NCBI GenBank assembly: GCA_964542855.1
Contig: CAZIWJ010000078.1
Location: 1 to 13,249 of the forward strand
Length of the DNA stretch: 13,249 bases
Source of the DNA: CAZIWJ01 sp964542855
GTDB lineage: Bacteria > Bacteroidota > Bacteroidia > Cytophagales > Cyclobacteriaceae
Reading direction: 5' to 3'
The translations under genes were made by a program, and so were the position numbers. This document shows positions 1 to 7,116 of this stretch, in pieces; position 1 is the first letter of the stretch; each line of letters opens with the position of its first letter. The notes under the pieces were generated by a model. That model was not told the origin of the DNA. It ran no database searches and saw nothing but the letters and a program-made list of their open reading frames with translations.

Positions 1-54
1 AGTGTAGAGGTAAACCAATTACTCTAAGAAGGCGTAAATGTCAAATTTAAACGT

Positions 55-1287
55 TCAGTTTTTGCGTCGATTTCCGCTTTTGTTCTTCTTTTCATTTTGA
101 GTTATTCTTTTAGTAGTTTTCAATAAATAGTCCAGCCCTCCACGTGCATAATGTTCAGTCATTTTCACAGAGCTGTGAGTTAAAAAATGAGATGTTTCCT
201 CCAGGGAAGCTCCCCCTCTTAATAGTATGGTACTGGCAAAAGTATGCCGGGCAGTATGGTGTGTGATATGCTTTTGAAGACCGGTTACATCAGCTATCGT
301 TTTGAGATAAGCATTAATATTTCCATTATTCATTTTTGGAAAGAGGCGACCGGTTATTATTCGTTCTTTTCTGTCGTACTTTTGAATGACTTGATACGCC
401 GGTTCAAAAAGTGGAACCTGAAAAAGCTTCTCTTCACCCAGTTTCTGTTTTCCCGGATTAAACTCCAGGTAATATTCCCCTTCTTCCGTTTGCTTTACAT
501 TATCCGGGGTTAAATCTTGCGCAGCCTGGAACCGGATACCGGTGAAGACCGAGAAGATGGAAATATCACGTGCCCTTTCCAGTCCGATCGATTCTCCGAA
601 GTCGTGCGAGATAATTCGTTGCACTTCATCCAGGGTTAGATAAACCGGTACTTTGTGTTCTTTTCTGATGGTAAATTTCTCGTATGGCTTTCTGGTTATC
701 AGTTCTTCCTTGAAGGCACTAATCAGTACCGTCCGTAAACGGGAATGGTGTTTGGCAACGGTGTTACGAGATAGGGGATAAGCAATCAGAAAAAGATCAA
801 ATTCGTTAATGAACTTGTAGTTCACGTGTTTTAGGGGAATGTCTTTTTCCTTGCGTTCTTTCGCTAAAAACTCGGCGATCTTGTCAAGAGTCTGTCTGTA
901 AAGGTCAATGGACGATTGGCCATGCTCGCCCCCCTTGATCATTTTCTTCAGGTGCGATTCATAGTAGCTAAGCAAGGTTTCCTCCAGGATTTCCTGACCC
1001 GTATAAATAGCTTTGAGAATTTTAGCGGTTACCGGCTTATCTTCCCGCTCCAGGTTGCGTTTAATATCCTGTATGTCGGACTCTATTTCAACCAGGTCTT
1101 CATTAATAACGTGTGATTTTCTGCGGTGGCGTTCTTTCGCTTCATCCCAATCCTGAGGGGGAACGTAGATACCGGTGGCAAACTCAGCTTTCTTCCTATC
1201 GATAGTGAGACGGGCATAGATTTGCATCTTCTCCCACTTGATAGAATTGGTTTTCAGATAGAACTTTAAGGACAGTCGTACGCGCAT
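55..1287 (-). CDS. Tyrosine recombinase / integrase, Bacteroidetes element type
   Basis: A 410-residue site-specific recombinase that would integrate and excise a mobile element. Residues about 1-60 look like the arm-type DNA-binding domain of Bacteroidetes integrases, about 100-200 like the SAM-like core-binding domain, and 215-385 are the catalytic domain. The catalytic set is visible: R252 (TGIRFQ), the HxxR motif H344-R347 (HHTARHTF), H371 (LTHSS) and the nucleophile Y380 (TEHYAR). The C-terminus is rich in Lys, Arg and Asn. Length is normal for the family and there is no frameshift, so the enzyme looks functional. It reads away from the 3' end of tRNA-Ser, 140 bases away, the usual arrangement for an element inserted in a tRNA gene, with the rest of the element to the left. 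The ATG at 1287 has no Shine-Dalgarno sequence. The gene looks A+T-richer than the rest of the window. Integrase identity is sure; its target site is inferred. Confidence 0.95.
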   Translation of the reverse strand: MRVRLSLKFYLKTNSIKWEKMQIYARLTIDRKKAEFATGIYVPPQDWDEAKERHRRKSHVINEDLVEIESDIQDIKRNLEREDKPVTAKILKAIYTGQEILEETLLSYYESHLKKMIKGGEHGQSSIDLYRQTLDKIAEFLAKERKEKDIPLKHVNYKFINEFDLFLIAYPLSRNTVAKHHSRLRTVLISAFKEELITRKPYEKFTIRKEHKVPVYLTLDEVQRIISHDFGESIGLERARDISIFSVFTGIRFQAAQDLTPDNVKQTEEGEYYLEFNPGKQKLGEEKLFQVPLFEPAYQVIQKYDRKERIITGRLFPKMNNGNINAYLKTIADVTGLQKHITHHTARHTFASTILLRGGASLEETSHFLTHSSVKMTEHYARGGLDYLLKTTKRITQNEKKNKSGNRRKN

Positions 1288-1288
1288 G

Positions 1289-1327
1289 GTGAAACACCGG
1301 ATTTTTAGTGAAACATTTGGTGAAACA
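1289..1327. repeat. Three direct GTGAAACA repeats upstream of the integrase
   Basis: The 8-mer GTGAAACA occurs at 1289-1296, 1308-1315 and 1320-1327, all in the same orientation, with starts 19 and 12 bases apart, immediately upstream of the integrase ATG. Clustered short direct repeats beside an integrase gene fit arm-type integrase binding sites or an autoregulatory operator. The repeats are seen directly; the role is inferred. Confidence 0.5.
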
Positions 1328-1384
1328 AATTACGAAAAATGGCGGATTGAAGCGAATACTAGGAAGGAGGGCTGTAAAGCAAAA

Positions 1385-1416
1385 CGGCTCATTTCCAGAT
1401 ATTTAGAAATGAGCCG
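1385..1416 (-). terminator. Hairpin terminator after tRNA-Ser
   Basis: A perfect 11-bp stem (1385-1395 with 1406-1416, CGGCTCATTTC and its complement) with a 10-base loop. On the minus strand it is followed by TTTTGCTTT, so it works as an intrinsic terminator for the tRNA gene. It lies between the tRNA 3' end and the integrase start. Confidence 0.8.
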
Positions 1417-1427
1417 AAGGGCTAGTG

Positions 1428-1512
1428 CAGAGAGTGAGGGATTCGAACCCCCGGACCCGTGAAGGTCTCCGGTTTTCAAGACCGGCGCGTTCGACCACTC
1501 CGCCAACTCTCT
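1428..1512 (-). tRNA. tRNA-Ser (anticodon UGA)
   Basis: An 85-base class II tRNA read on the minus strand. The acceptor AGAGAGT pairs with ACTCTCT at all seven positions, and the discriminator is G. The anticodon stem is CCGGT/ACCGG with loop CTTGAAA, giving anticodon TGA at 1476-1478. A long variable arm (GACCTTCACGGGTC) is typical of tRNA-Ser, and the T-loop TTCGAAT is present. The 3' CCA is not encoded: the bases after the discriminator are CAC, as is usual in Bacteroidota. The 3' half is the likely insertion target of the neighbouring integrase. Confidence 0.97.
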
Positions 1513-1584
1513 GTGTCATCTTTGCGAGCTTTTCGCTAAATGTTGGGCAAAAGTAAGTGATTACCTCTTTACCGCCAAATGGGT

Positions 1585-2613
1585 CTACGGATTTTTCTCC
1601 TCAAATGATCCTTTTTCGTCCGACTTTTTTAACTTATCATCCCCGGCATAGTATGAGGGCTTGCGCTTCATGTTACCCATTTCACTTTTTCCTTCTGCCA
1701 GGAACCGCTCTTCCACCTTATCCTTACTGGCATTTAACTCAAATCCTGCCAGGATAATAATACTCTGCAAGTACAACCACACCATAATGGCAATCAATGC
1801 CCCAATCGATCCGTACAACTGGTTGTAGGTACCAAAATTGCTCACGTAGATTGAAAATACCAGCGACGTGGCAATGCTTGCCCCCGAAGCTACAAACGAG
1901 CCCAGCGAAAAGAACCGCCAGCGGTTTTTTACCGCCGGGCCAAAATAGTAAACGCTCGCAATTACCACGTAAAACAAAAGGAAAATAACCACCGTGCGCA
2001 ACATGTAAATGAAGAAAATAATATGGTCGCCCCGGATGTCGAGGAAAATCACGAGCTGGTCTAGCAGGAACTGCCCCACAATGAGAAAAATAATCGCCGA
2101 AAAAAGGGCCAGGGCCAATAAAAATGTAAGCAGCGCTGCAATGCCCCGCATTTTCAGAAAGCCGCGGTTCTCTACCGTCATGTAGATGTTATTGAAGGCT
2201 TTCATTAGGCTGGCCATGCCGTTAGTGGCAAAAACCAGCGCAAACAAGAAACCGAAAGATAATAAACTACCCCGCTGCTTGCTTACAATATCGTTAATGG
2301 TTTCGCTGGCTGCTTCGTAAGTACTTAACGGCATTACATCAGACATAAAGCTCATAATCTTTCCGTCCAGATTATCTACCGGGATGTAGGGAATCAGCGT
2401 GAACAGGAAGATAATAGCCGGGAAAAGCGACAGGGTGAAATCGAATGCCACCCCTCCTGCCCTTTCGGTAATTTCATCCTTCTGCAAATCTTTAAACCAC
2501 TGGGCAATTAACTCGTACAGGTTAACTTTTCCACCGGATATATTTACCCGTTTGGAAAACTCAATGATATTTTCCACAATAGTTACATCGGAAAGGAGCG
2601 ATTTAATGTTCAT
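1585..2613 (-). CDS. YihY/BrkB family inner-membrane protein
   Basis: A 342-residue integral membrane protein of the YihY/virulence factor BrkB family. About six hydrophobic segments lie between residues 57 and 292, after a hydrophilic N-terminus of about 45 residues. Family signatures are the early AGGVAFDFTLSLFPAIIF stretch (52-69) and the motif at 263-282 (YNQLYGSIGALIAIMVWLYL), followed by AGFELNA. The C-terminal 45 residues are charged and probably cytoplasmic. The family was once annotated as RNase BN, which is now considered wrong; transport or envelope roles have been suggested but no substrate is settled. The ATG at 2613 overlaps the stop of the upstream thioesterase gene by four bases (ATGA), so the two are probably co-transcribed and translationally coupled. 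The stop is 72 bases upstream of tRNA-Ser on the same strand. Confidence 0.92.
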   Translation of the reverse strand: MNIKSLLSDVTIVENIIEFSKRVNISGGKVNLYELIAQWFKDLQKDEITERAGGVAFDFTLSLFPAIIFLFTLIPYIPVDNLDGKIMSFMSDVMPLSTYEAASETINDIVSKQRGSLLSFGFLFALVFATNGMASLMKAFNNIYMTVENRGFLKMRGIAALLTFLLALALFSAIIFLIVGQFLLDQLVIFLDIRGDHIIFFIYMLRTVVIFLLFYVVIASVYYFGPAVKNRWRFFSLGSFVASGASIATSLVFSIYVSNFGTYNQLYGSIGALIAIMVWLYLQSIIILAGFELNASKDKVEERFLAEGKSEMGNMKRKPSYYAGDDKLKKSDEKGSFEEKNP

Positions 2614-3017
2614 GTAAAATGGGGTTCTAGAGCAGCCAGTAGCGATTCCGGGGCACGGCAGGTTTGGCGGTTGCTGGTATTAACAAACACCAGCCGGGTG
2701 TGGCCGAAGTGAATCAGGTTCTGCTCCTCGTTATGAATTTCGTAGTGGAATATGATGCTCGCTGAAGGCATTTCTTTAATCATTACGGTGATTTCCAGCA
2801 AATCGTCGTATAAAGCCGGTTTTACAAATTTACTGTAATTTTCCAGTACCGGCATCATTATTCCTGCTTCTTCCAGCGCCTTGTAGCTTAATCCCAGCTC
2901 ACGCATCGCCTCAACCCGGGCAACTTCAAAGTAGGTAGCGTAATTGCCGTAGTACACGTACCCCATCTGGTCGGTTTCGGCATATCGCACTCGTACGGTG
3001 GTATGGTGTTTATACAT
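2610..3017 (-). CDS. Acyl-CoA thioesterase, YbgC/FadM hotdog family
   Basis: A 135-residue single hotdog-fold thioesterase of the 4-hydroxybenzoyl-CoA thioesterase-like group, the normal length. The family signature is at residues 11-34: RYAETDQMGYVYYGNYATYF followed by EVAR, where D16 corresponds to the catalytic aspartate and NY precedes the long central helix. The E. coli YbgC histidine in the YHxxY motif is a tyrosine here (YYGNY), a common variant in Bacteroidota homologues as I recall them. It should hydrolyse acyl-CoA thioesters in the cytoplasm; the exact acyl chain cannot be read from the sequence. It is the first gene of a two-gene unit with the YihY-family gene. The ATG at 3017 follows an A+T-rich leader and gives the standard N-terminus. 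Confidence 0.9.
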   Translation of the reverse strand: MYKHHTTVRVRYAETDQMGYVYYGNYATYFEVARVEAMRELGLSYKALEEAGIMMPVLENYSKFVKPALYDDLLEITVMIKEMPSASIIFHYEIHNEEQNLIHFGHTRLVFVNTSNRQTCRAPESLLAALEPHFT

Positions 3018-3256
3018 GGAGCGAAATAATTAAAAAAAGTAATCATGCCCAACCGGAAACCTCACCAATACTCGTTTATTTCGTTAGTGGTACAATAAAA
3101 GCCGGTGTAATCGTATTACACGAGCAAAACGCAAAGAAATTGAGTAATCGATAAAAGATTTTACAGGAACTGGCACATCATTATTTTAAATCACTAAAGC
3201 GAAAGCCGGGTTCCCCTCCGGCCTAACCGTGCTGGTTTGTATATTCCAGGCTGGCA

Positions 3257-3356
3257 NNNNNNNNNNNNNNNNNNNNNNNNNNNNNNNNNNNNNNNNNNNN
3301 NNNNNNNNNNNNNNNNNNNNNNNNNNNNNNNNNNNNNNNNNNNNNNNNNNNNNNNN
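3257..3356. other. Assembly gap of unknown true length (100 N)
   Basis: Exactly 100 N, the usual placeholder for a gap of unknown size. The flanks do not overlap as long identical sequence, unlike gap 2. Both flanks do carry GGCTGGCA (3249-3256 and 3363-3370), so a short repeat may have broken the assembly. Confidence 0.95.
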
Positions 3357-3375
3357 CCACTGGGCTGGCACACCA

Positions 3376-3391
3376 GTTACCGGTAACTTTG
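3376..3391 (+). promoter_or_regulatory. Candidate Bacteroidetes -7 box with overlapping palindrome
   Basis: TAACTTTG at 3384-3391 matches the Bacteroidetes -7 consensus TAnnTTTG exactly and would place the transcript start near 3398, about 47 bases before the STAS-like gene. The first half overlaps a perfect 12-base palindrome, GTTACCGGTAAC, at 3376-3387, which could be an operator. No clear -33 TTTG is seen at the right distance, since the expected site falls almost at the gap edge. Confidence 0.35.
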
Positions 3392-3444
3392 TATATCTTC
3401 CCTCAATTTACTCCGTTTTTTTGTATATTTATCGTTGTGATTAA

Positions 3445-3903
3445 ATGGTTAAGCCTGGCTCTATGAATAAAGATAACCAACCGGACATTGAATTTGCTGA
3501 TCAAATTTCCTTTCCCGATCAGCATAATACGCTTAACCTCAAAATCCTGCAGGGCTCAGCGGTACTTTACCTGGCCTGGAAGGGCAGTAACCTCACCAAA
3601 GACCAGATTCAACAAGGGTTCATCAGGGCAAATGAATTAAGGCAGCAGTATAATTCTAAGTACATCATTAACGATAACCGGAAACTGATCGGCGTCTGGG
3701 ACCAGCCGTTAAAGGAACTGGAGGAAATTATTTTCCCAGCCATTCAGCAGGCCGGTATTAAAAAATTCGCCCACATTGTTTCGCCCGACGTATTTGCCAA
3801 TTTGTCGGCGGCTATATTTTCGGCCAAGGCTAAAGAGGTAGTGGATGTAAAGCTCTGCCAGTCTTACGATGAAGCCCTGGAGTGGATTAGCGAAGAAAGC
3901 TAG
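3445..3903 (+). CDS. SpoIIAA/STAS-like cytoplasmic protein
   Basis: A 152-residue soluble protein resembling the SpoIIAA-like STAS/SEC14 group of small Bacteroidota proteins. The visible pattern is beta strand VLYLAWKGSNL, a helix, strand KYIINDNRKLIGVW, a helix, strand KKFAHIVSPDVFA, and a helical end DEALEWISEES. The segment DNRKL...W...IFPAIQQAGIKKFAHIVS is the most recognisable part. There is no signal peptide or membrane helix. No phosphorylatable STAS serine can be assigned with confidence, so an anti-sigma antagonist role is not claimed. ATG at 3463 (MNKDNQ) is an alternative start. The TAG stop overlaps the stop of the convergent symporter gene within the palindrome GCTAGC, with no room for a separate terminator. 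Confidence 0.75.
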   Translation: MVKPGSMNKDNQPDIEFADQISFPDQHNTLNLKILQGSAVLYLAWKGSNLTKDQIQQGFIRANELRQQYNSKYIINDNRKLIGVWDQPLKELEEIIFPAIQQAGIKKFAHIVSPDVFANLSAAIFSAKAKEVVDVKLCQSYDEALEWISEES

Positions 3904-5597
3904 CACCCCTTTACCTTTTTTATTTCCTCGAACTCCTGCCGGGTTAACCGCTTACTTTGCCTGTATATAAAAAATACAATTCCCAGCCATACCACCAGCA
4001 TTAATCCCCCCGTTGTATAACTGCCAAACTTGAGCTGCCAGGTAAAAAACAGGGGCAATAGGGCAGAAAAGGCAAAAAGTAGGGCCAGTCCGGCTTTCTG
4101 CCCGAATTGAAAGGGCCTGTTCACGAAATTCTTCCACCGCCCGCCGGTGCCGGTTGATGCTACAAATTTACGCAGGTGCTCTTCCCGTTCGGGCGGGGTT
4201 AAATACATCACCAGCAACCAGGTAAGGGTGGTTAGTACGGTAAGCAACACCAGTTTAAGCGGGTAGGGGTCCAGGTTCAGTGCTGCCTGCCAGCTTCTAA
4301 TTACCCCCGCAAAGGCCGGCACATTCGCTGCCAGGTAATCGTACCCAAAGGTAAATACCAACGACCCGGCCATGGCCGAAAGCTGGGCCCAGGCGTTAAT
4401 CCGCCACCAAAACCAGCGCAACATAAAAATTAGCCCTACCCCTGCCCCCATGGAAAACAGGAGCTTCTGTAAGTTAATCAGCTGCCTGCTGTACAGGGTA
4501 ATGAATACGGAAAAGGCAGCAATTATCCCCATCATTGCGTAAGAAACCACATCTAGCGTACGCTTACTGAATTGAAAGTTTAATCCCTGCTGCAGCACGT
4601 CTACCACCACTAAACTCGCCCCCCAGTTTAAAATAGATTCGTAAGAAGTTAGAAAACCCAAAATGAGCACAGTAAATACCAGCCCCCGCAAGCCCTCCGG
4701 GGCGTACAGCATTAATAGCCTAATGTACAGGCTTTCTTTTTCCATTCCCGGCTTGTAAACCAGCAGACTGGCATCCCACACCAGGCTGCTGAGCCCAAAA
4801 GCAAGCGATAAGATTACTGCCGGAATAAATAGTGCCCGGAAAGCCTGGAACGGATTGTTCAAAGCAAAGAAACGCTGGGCGTTGGGGTTCGACTGGTCCA
4901 GTATCCGAACGCTCCACCACTGCACACCCAAAAATACCAGGATGTTGCCAATCGATTCATTGTCGTTATACTCTCCGGGCAACAGGCTTAATTTCCGGAA
5001 GTGCTGGTTCATCAGTTCGCTTTTCATGCTGCTCCAGCCACCCAGTCCGTGTACCATATAGCCGATGCACACCACCGGCACCACTAAATAAAGCAGGGTG
5101 ACCAGCACGTCGGTCTGCAGCTTTTTCTGGAGCGAATTCTTTAGCACCAGCAACAGGGTGATGCCCGCAAAACCCAGCGCGTAGGCCTGGCTGCTGAAGG
5201 TAAACGAAACCGATACAATTTTCTTCACCCCCAGTAAAAAGAAGCTGCATAAAAAGGCAGCAATGAACACGCCCACGTAAACCGCCCGGAACTGCTGTAA
5301 AATTTTAGCACCGCTGCCAGAATATCGCAGGCGGATCAGCTGGTTATCGGTGGTAAATTTTAACCGGCTCCACATCGGGGCAAAAAATACCGGCGCAATG
5401 CCCAGCGTAATCAGTGCATCTTTTAAAAACCACAGTCCGCTGTACCCTTTATCAATAACCAGCCGGGTGTTCACCATATCGAGTGTGGGGTTCCAGTAAA
5501 TAATTAACATGGAAGAAGCTGCCACCCACCACGAGAGTTTACCGGAAGCGGCGAAAATATTTTCAGCCGCAGAATACTTCAGCAAATGGGGGCCCAC
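3900..5597 (-). CDS. SSS-family sodium/solute symporter
   Basis: A polytopic membrane protein of the sodium:solute symporter family (SSF, LeuT fold), 565 residues from the GTG at 5597, with about twelve hydrophobic segments. Recognisable parts are the early KLSWWVAASSM stretch that follows helix 1 in this family, the central WWSVRILDQSNPNAQRFF region, SYESILNWGASLVVVDVL, and the LRWFWWRINAWAQLSAM motif typical of Bacteroidota members. The substrate cannot be assigned; sugars, amino acids and sialic acid are all transported by relatives. The open frame continues upstream to 5675 and encodes what looks like helix 1 (NYLDYGAALTLLLVFLVG), so GTG 5597 is unlikely to be the true start. No ATG, GTG or TTG lies between that GTG and the in-frame TAA at 5676-5678. 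The stop overlaps the convergent STAS-like gene. Confidence 0.88.
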   Translation of the reverse strand: MGPHLLKYSAAENIFAASGKLSWWVAASSMLIIYWNPTLDMVNTRLVIDKGYSGLWFLKDALITLGIAPVFFAPMWSRLKFTTDNQLIRLRYSGSGAKILQQFRAVYVGVFIAAFLCSFFLLGVKKIVSVSFTFSSQAYALGFAGITLLLVLKNSLQKKLQTDVLVTLLYLVVPVVCIGYMVHGLGGWSSMKSELMNQHFRKLSLLPGEYNDNESIGNILVFLGVQWWSVRILDQSNPNAQRFFALNNPFQAFRALFIPAVILSLAFGLSSLVWDASLLVYKPGMEKESLYIRLLMLYAPEGLRGLVFTVLILGFLTSYESILNWGASLVVVDVLQQGLNFQFSKRTLDVVSYAMMGIIAAFSVFITLYSRQLINLQKLLFSMGAGVGLIFMLRWFWWRINAWAQLSAMAGSLVFTFGYDYLAANVPAFAGVIRSWQAALNLDPYPLKLVLLTVLTTLTWLLVMYLTPPEREEHLRKFVASTGTGGRWKNFVNRPFQFGQKAGLALLFAFSALLPLFFTWQLKFGSYTTGGLMLVVWLGIVFFIYRQSKRLTRQEFEEIKKVKGC

Positions 5598-5675
5598 CAG
5601 AAAAACCAGTAGTAACGTTAAGGCCGCTCCGTAATCCAGGTAATTAAAGCTAAGGTTGATCAGGAGTAAACGCAG
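5598..5675 (-). other. In-frame upstream extension of the symporter (missing helix 1)
   Basis: These 26 codons are in frame with the symporter and encode a typical SSS N-terminus: an INLSFNYLDYG lead-in and a hydrophobic helix that runs into GPHLLKYSAAENIFAASGK. Codons begin with CTG directly after TAA (5676-5678); the only conceivable starts are CTG or ATC. Either a rare start is used, a start codon was lost, or a base error near the contig end (102 bases away) hides the real frame. Confidence 0.65.
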
Positions 5676-5722
5676 TTAGTTGTTTGTGAATAAACTTACC
5701 TATTTACTACGATTTCATATTA

Positions 5723-5932
5723 ATTTCAAGCGCTCAGATGGCCTTTTACTTACTGGTTTTAAATTTGTTTTACTACTNNNNNNNNNNNNNNNNNNNNNNN
5801 NNNNNNNNNNNNNNNNNNNNNNNNNNNNNNNNNNNNNNNNNNNNNNNNNNNNNNNNNNNNNNNNNNNNNNNNNNNNNATTTCAAGCGCTCAGATGGCCTT
5901 TTACTTACTGGTTTTAAATTTGTTTTACTACT
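5723..5932. other. False assembly gap: identical 55-mers flank 100 N
   Basis: The last 55 bases before the gap (5723-5777) are identical to the first 55 after it (5878-5932), and 5778-5877 is exactly 100 N. This is what two contigs overlapping by one assembly k-mer look like when joined by a scaffolder. Removing the N and one copy (155 bases) probably restores the true sequence. It is not evidence for a biological repeat. Confidence 0.9.
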
Positions 5933-6027
5933 CTTGCTTTTTGTATGTCAAACTCGAGCAGTTCCCCAGCATTCAGGCTGCCCGCCCGGAAGTACTATCG
6001 CACCTGGGCAGGGTACTGCTAAAGTAA
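5893..6027 (+). CDS. Doubtful 44-residue hydrophobic ORF
   Basis: ATG at 5893 to TAA at 6027 encodes a small protein starting MAFYLLVLNLFYYSCFLYV, one probable membrane helix, with a polar end containing VKLEQFPSIQAARPEVLSHL. It lies divergent from the symporter, with most of its N-terminal half inside the duplicated 55-mer. The frame stays open upstream through the collapsed gap to a TGA near 5686, but no better start is present. I recognise no family, and it may be chance. Confidence 0.25.
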   Translation: MAFYLLVLNLFYYSCFLYVKLEQFPSIQAARPEVLSHLGRVLLK

Positions 6028-6085
6028 TTACTGAATGGTTATTGAAGTGTTGAAGTCAGGCAAATGATAATTAACCGTTGGCTGT

Positions 6086-6129
6086 GTAACCCAGGTTACT
6101 GATATTGTTTTTTCTTCTTTTCACCTTTG
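6086..6129 (+). promoter_or_regulatory. Candidate control region of the TSUP gene
   Basis: An inverted repeat GTAACC-CA-GGTTAC (6086-6099) is followed by CACCTTTG (6122-6129), which differs from the Bacteroidetes -7 box TAnnTTTG at one position. Transcription would start near 6136, giving a leader of about 26 bases rich in A. The inverted repeat sits where an upstream operator could lie. No good -33 TTTG is visible, so this is weak. Confidence 0.3.
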
Positions 6130-6161
6130 TACTTGCTTAAAAAAAACACCGATAAAAAGAA

Positions 6162-6977
6162 ATGGAAATAACAGAAGTACTCGGATTTGCAGGAGCAGCA
6201 GTAATTGGATTATCGTTAGGATTAATCGGGGGAGGCGGGTCTATCCTCACCGTCCCGGTGCTGGTTTACCTTATGGCCGTAGAGCCGGTGCTGGCCACAG
6301 CCTACTCACTTTTTATTGTGGGGTTAAGCGCCCTGATCGGTGGAATTAACTACGCCCGCCAGGGACTGGTTAGCTTTAAAACAGGTATTGTATTTACCAT
6401 TCCGGCGTTTATTGCTGTTTATTTAACCAGAAGGCTGGTTGTGCCGGCCCTGCCCCAGGAATTATTTACCCTGGGAAGTTATACCCTTACCAAAGATACC
6501 GGCATCTTATTACTTTTTGCCCTGCTAATGGTTTTTGCTTCCATTTCCATGATCCGGAGCAAACGGAAGAAAACCGAAACGGAACAAGTAGAAACCGAGC
6601 CCAGGTTTAACTTTCCCATGATCCTGGCCGAAGGCCTGGTAGTGGGTGTACTTACCGGACTGGTGGGTGCCGGCGGTGGTTTTCTTATTATCCCGGCACT
6701 GGTCCTGTTTGCCAAACTGCCCATGAAGCAGGCCATAGGTACTTCCCTGCTCATCATTGCTGCCAAATCGTTAATTGGTTTCATTGGCGACGTGCAAACC
6801 AATTCTAATATCAACTGGGAATTTCTACTGATCTTCTCCGGCATAGCAGCCCTGGGTATAGTGGCAGGATCGTACCTGAGTAAGTCGATCGATGGTGCAA
6901 AACTGAAGAAAGGCTTCGGCTGGTTCGTTCTGGTGATGGGCTCTTTTATGATCGTAAAGGAAGTGATGGCATTTTAG
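6162..6977 (+). CDS. TSUP family (TauE/SafE) sulfite/organosulfur exporter-like permease
   Basis: A 271-residue inner-membrane protein of the 4-toluene sulfonate uptake permease (TSUP) family, of usual length with about eight helices. It has the two characteristic internal repeats: GLIGGGGSILTVPVLVYL at 20-37 and GLVGAGGGFLIIPALVLF at 166-183, each followed by an A.GTSL/ATAYSL-type helix. A charged cytoplasmic loop (RSKRKKTETEQVETEPR, 132-148) separates the halves. Relatives move sulfite, taurine-derived or other organosulfur anions; in Bacteroidota such genes often sit near rhodanese or persulfide dioxygenase genes, but none is present here, so the substrate is open. ATG at 6162 follows an A-rich leader (AAAAAGAA). 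It is a single-gene unit, facing the membrane-protein gene that ends at 7117. Confidence 0.9.
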   Translation: MEITEVLGFAGAAVIGLSLGLIGGGGSILTVPVLVYLMAVEPVLATAYSLFIVGLSALIGGINYARQGLVSFKTGIVFTIPAFIAVYLTRRLVVPALPQELFTLGSYTLTKDTGILLLFALLMVFASISMIRSKRKKTETEQVETEPRFNFPMILAEGLVVGVLTGLVGAGGGFLIIPALVLFAKLPMKQAIGTSLLIIAAKSLIGFIGDVQTNSNINWEFLLIFSGIAALGIVAGSYLSKSIDGAKLKKGFGWFVLVMGSFMIVKEVMAF

Positions 6978-7116
6978 GCTAATGCCGTTCGCACAATTAT
7001 TACAATGCTCGCGCGGTTGTGCAAAATCCCGGGCGTTAAGTTAAGCGCGGGTGGCATCCTGCAGCCGGGTTAATGAGTGGGTTTAGCGCTTCTAATAACG
7101 GCGTTGTACCCCACTT

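Larger units (their letters stand above)
3018..3444. other. Divergent intergenic region containing assembly gap 1
   Basis: This region lies between the divergent thioesterase and STAS-like genes. The left part (3018-3256) has no convincing ORF. It holds a short G+C-rich inverted repeat, GCCGG at about 3205 and CCGGC about 8 bases later. The right part (3357-3444) carries a candidate promoter. The middle is the 100-N gap, so a small gene or repeat could be missing. Confidence 0.6.

Noticed and set aside
3186..3444. Frames on both strands crossing gap 1
   Set aside because: Most of each is N; the remaining codons show no coding character.
5680..6027. A 115-codon + strand frame running through gap 2
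   Set aside because: It is open only because N codons cannot be stops; its two halves are the same 55 bases read in different frames, and the start is TTG.
6991..7050. Possible terminator hairpins after the TSUP gene (GCACAA...TTGTGC and an imperfect CCCG/CGGG stem)
   Set aside because: The first has a 20-base loop, the second has mismatches, and neither is followed by a T run.
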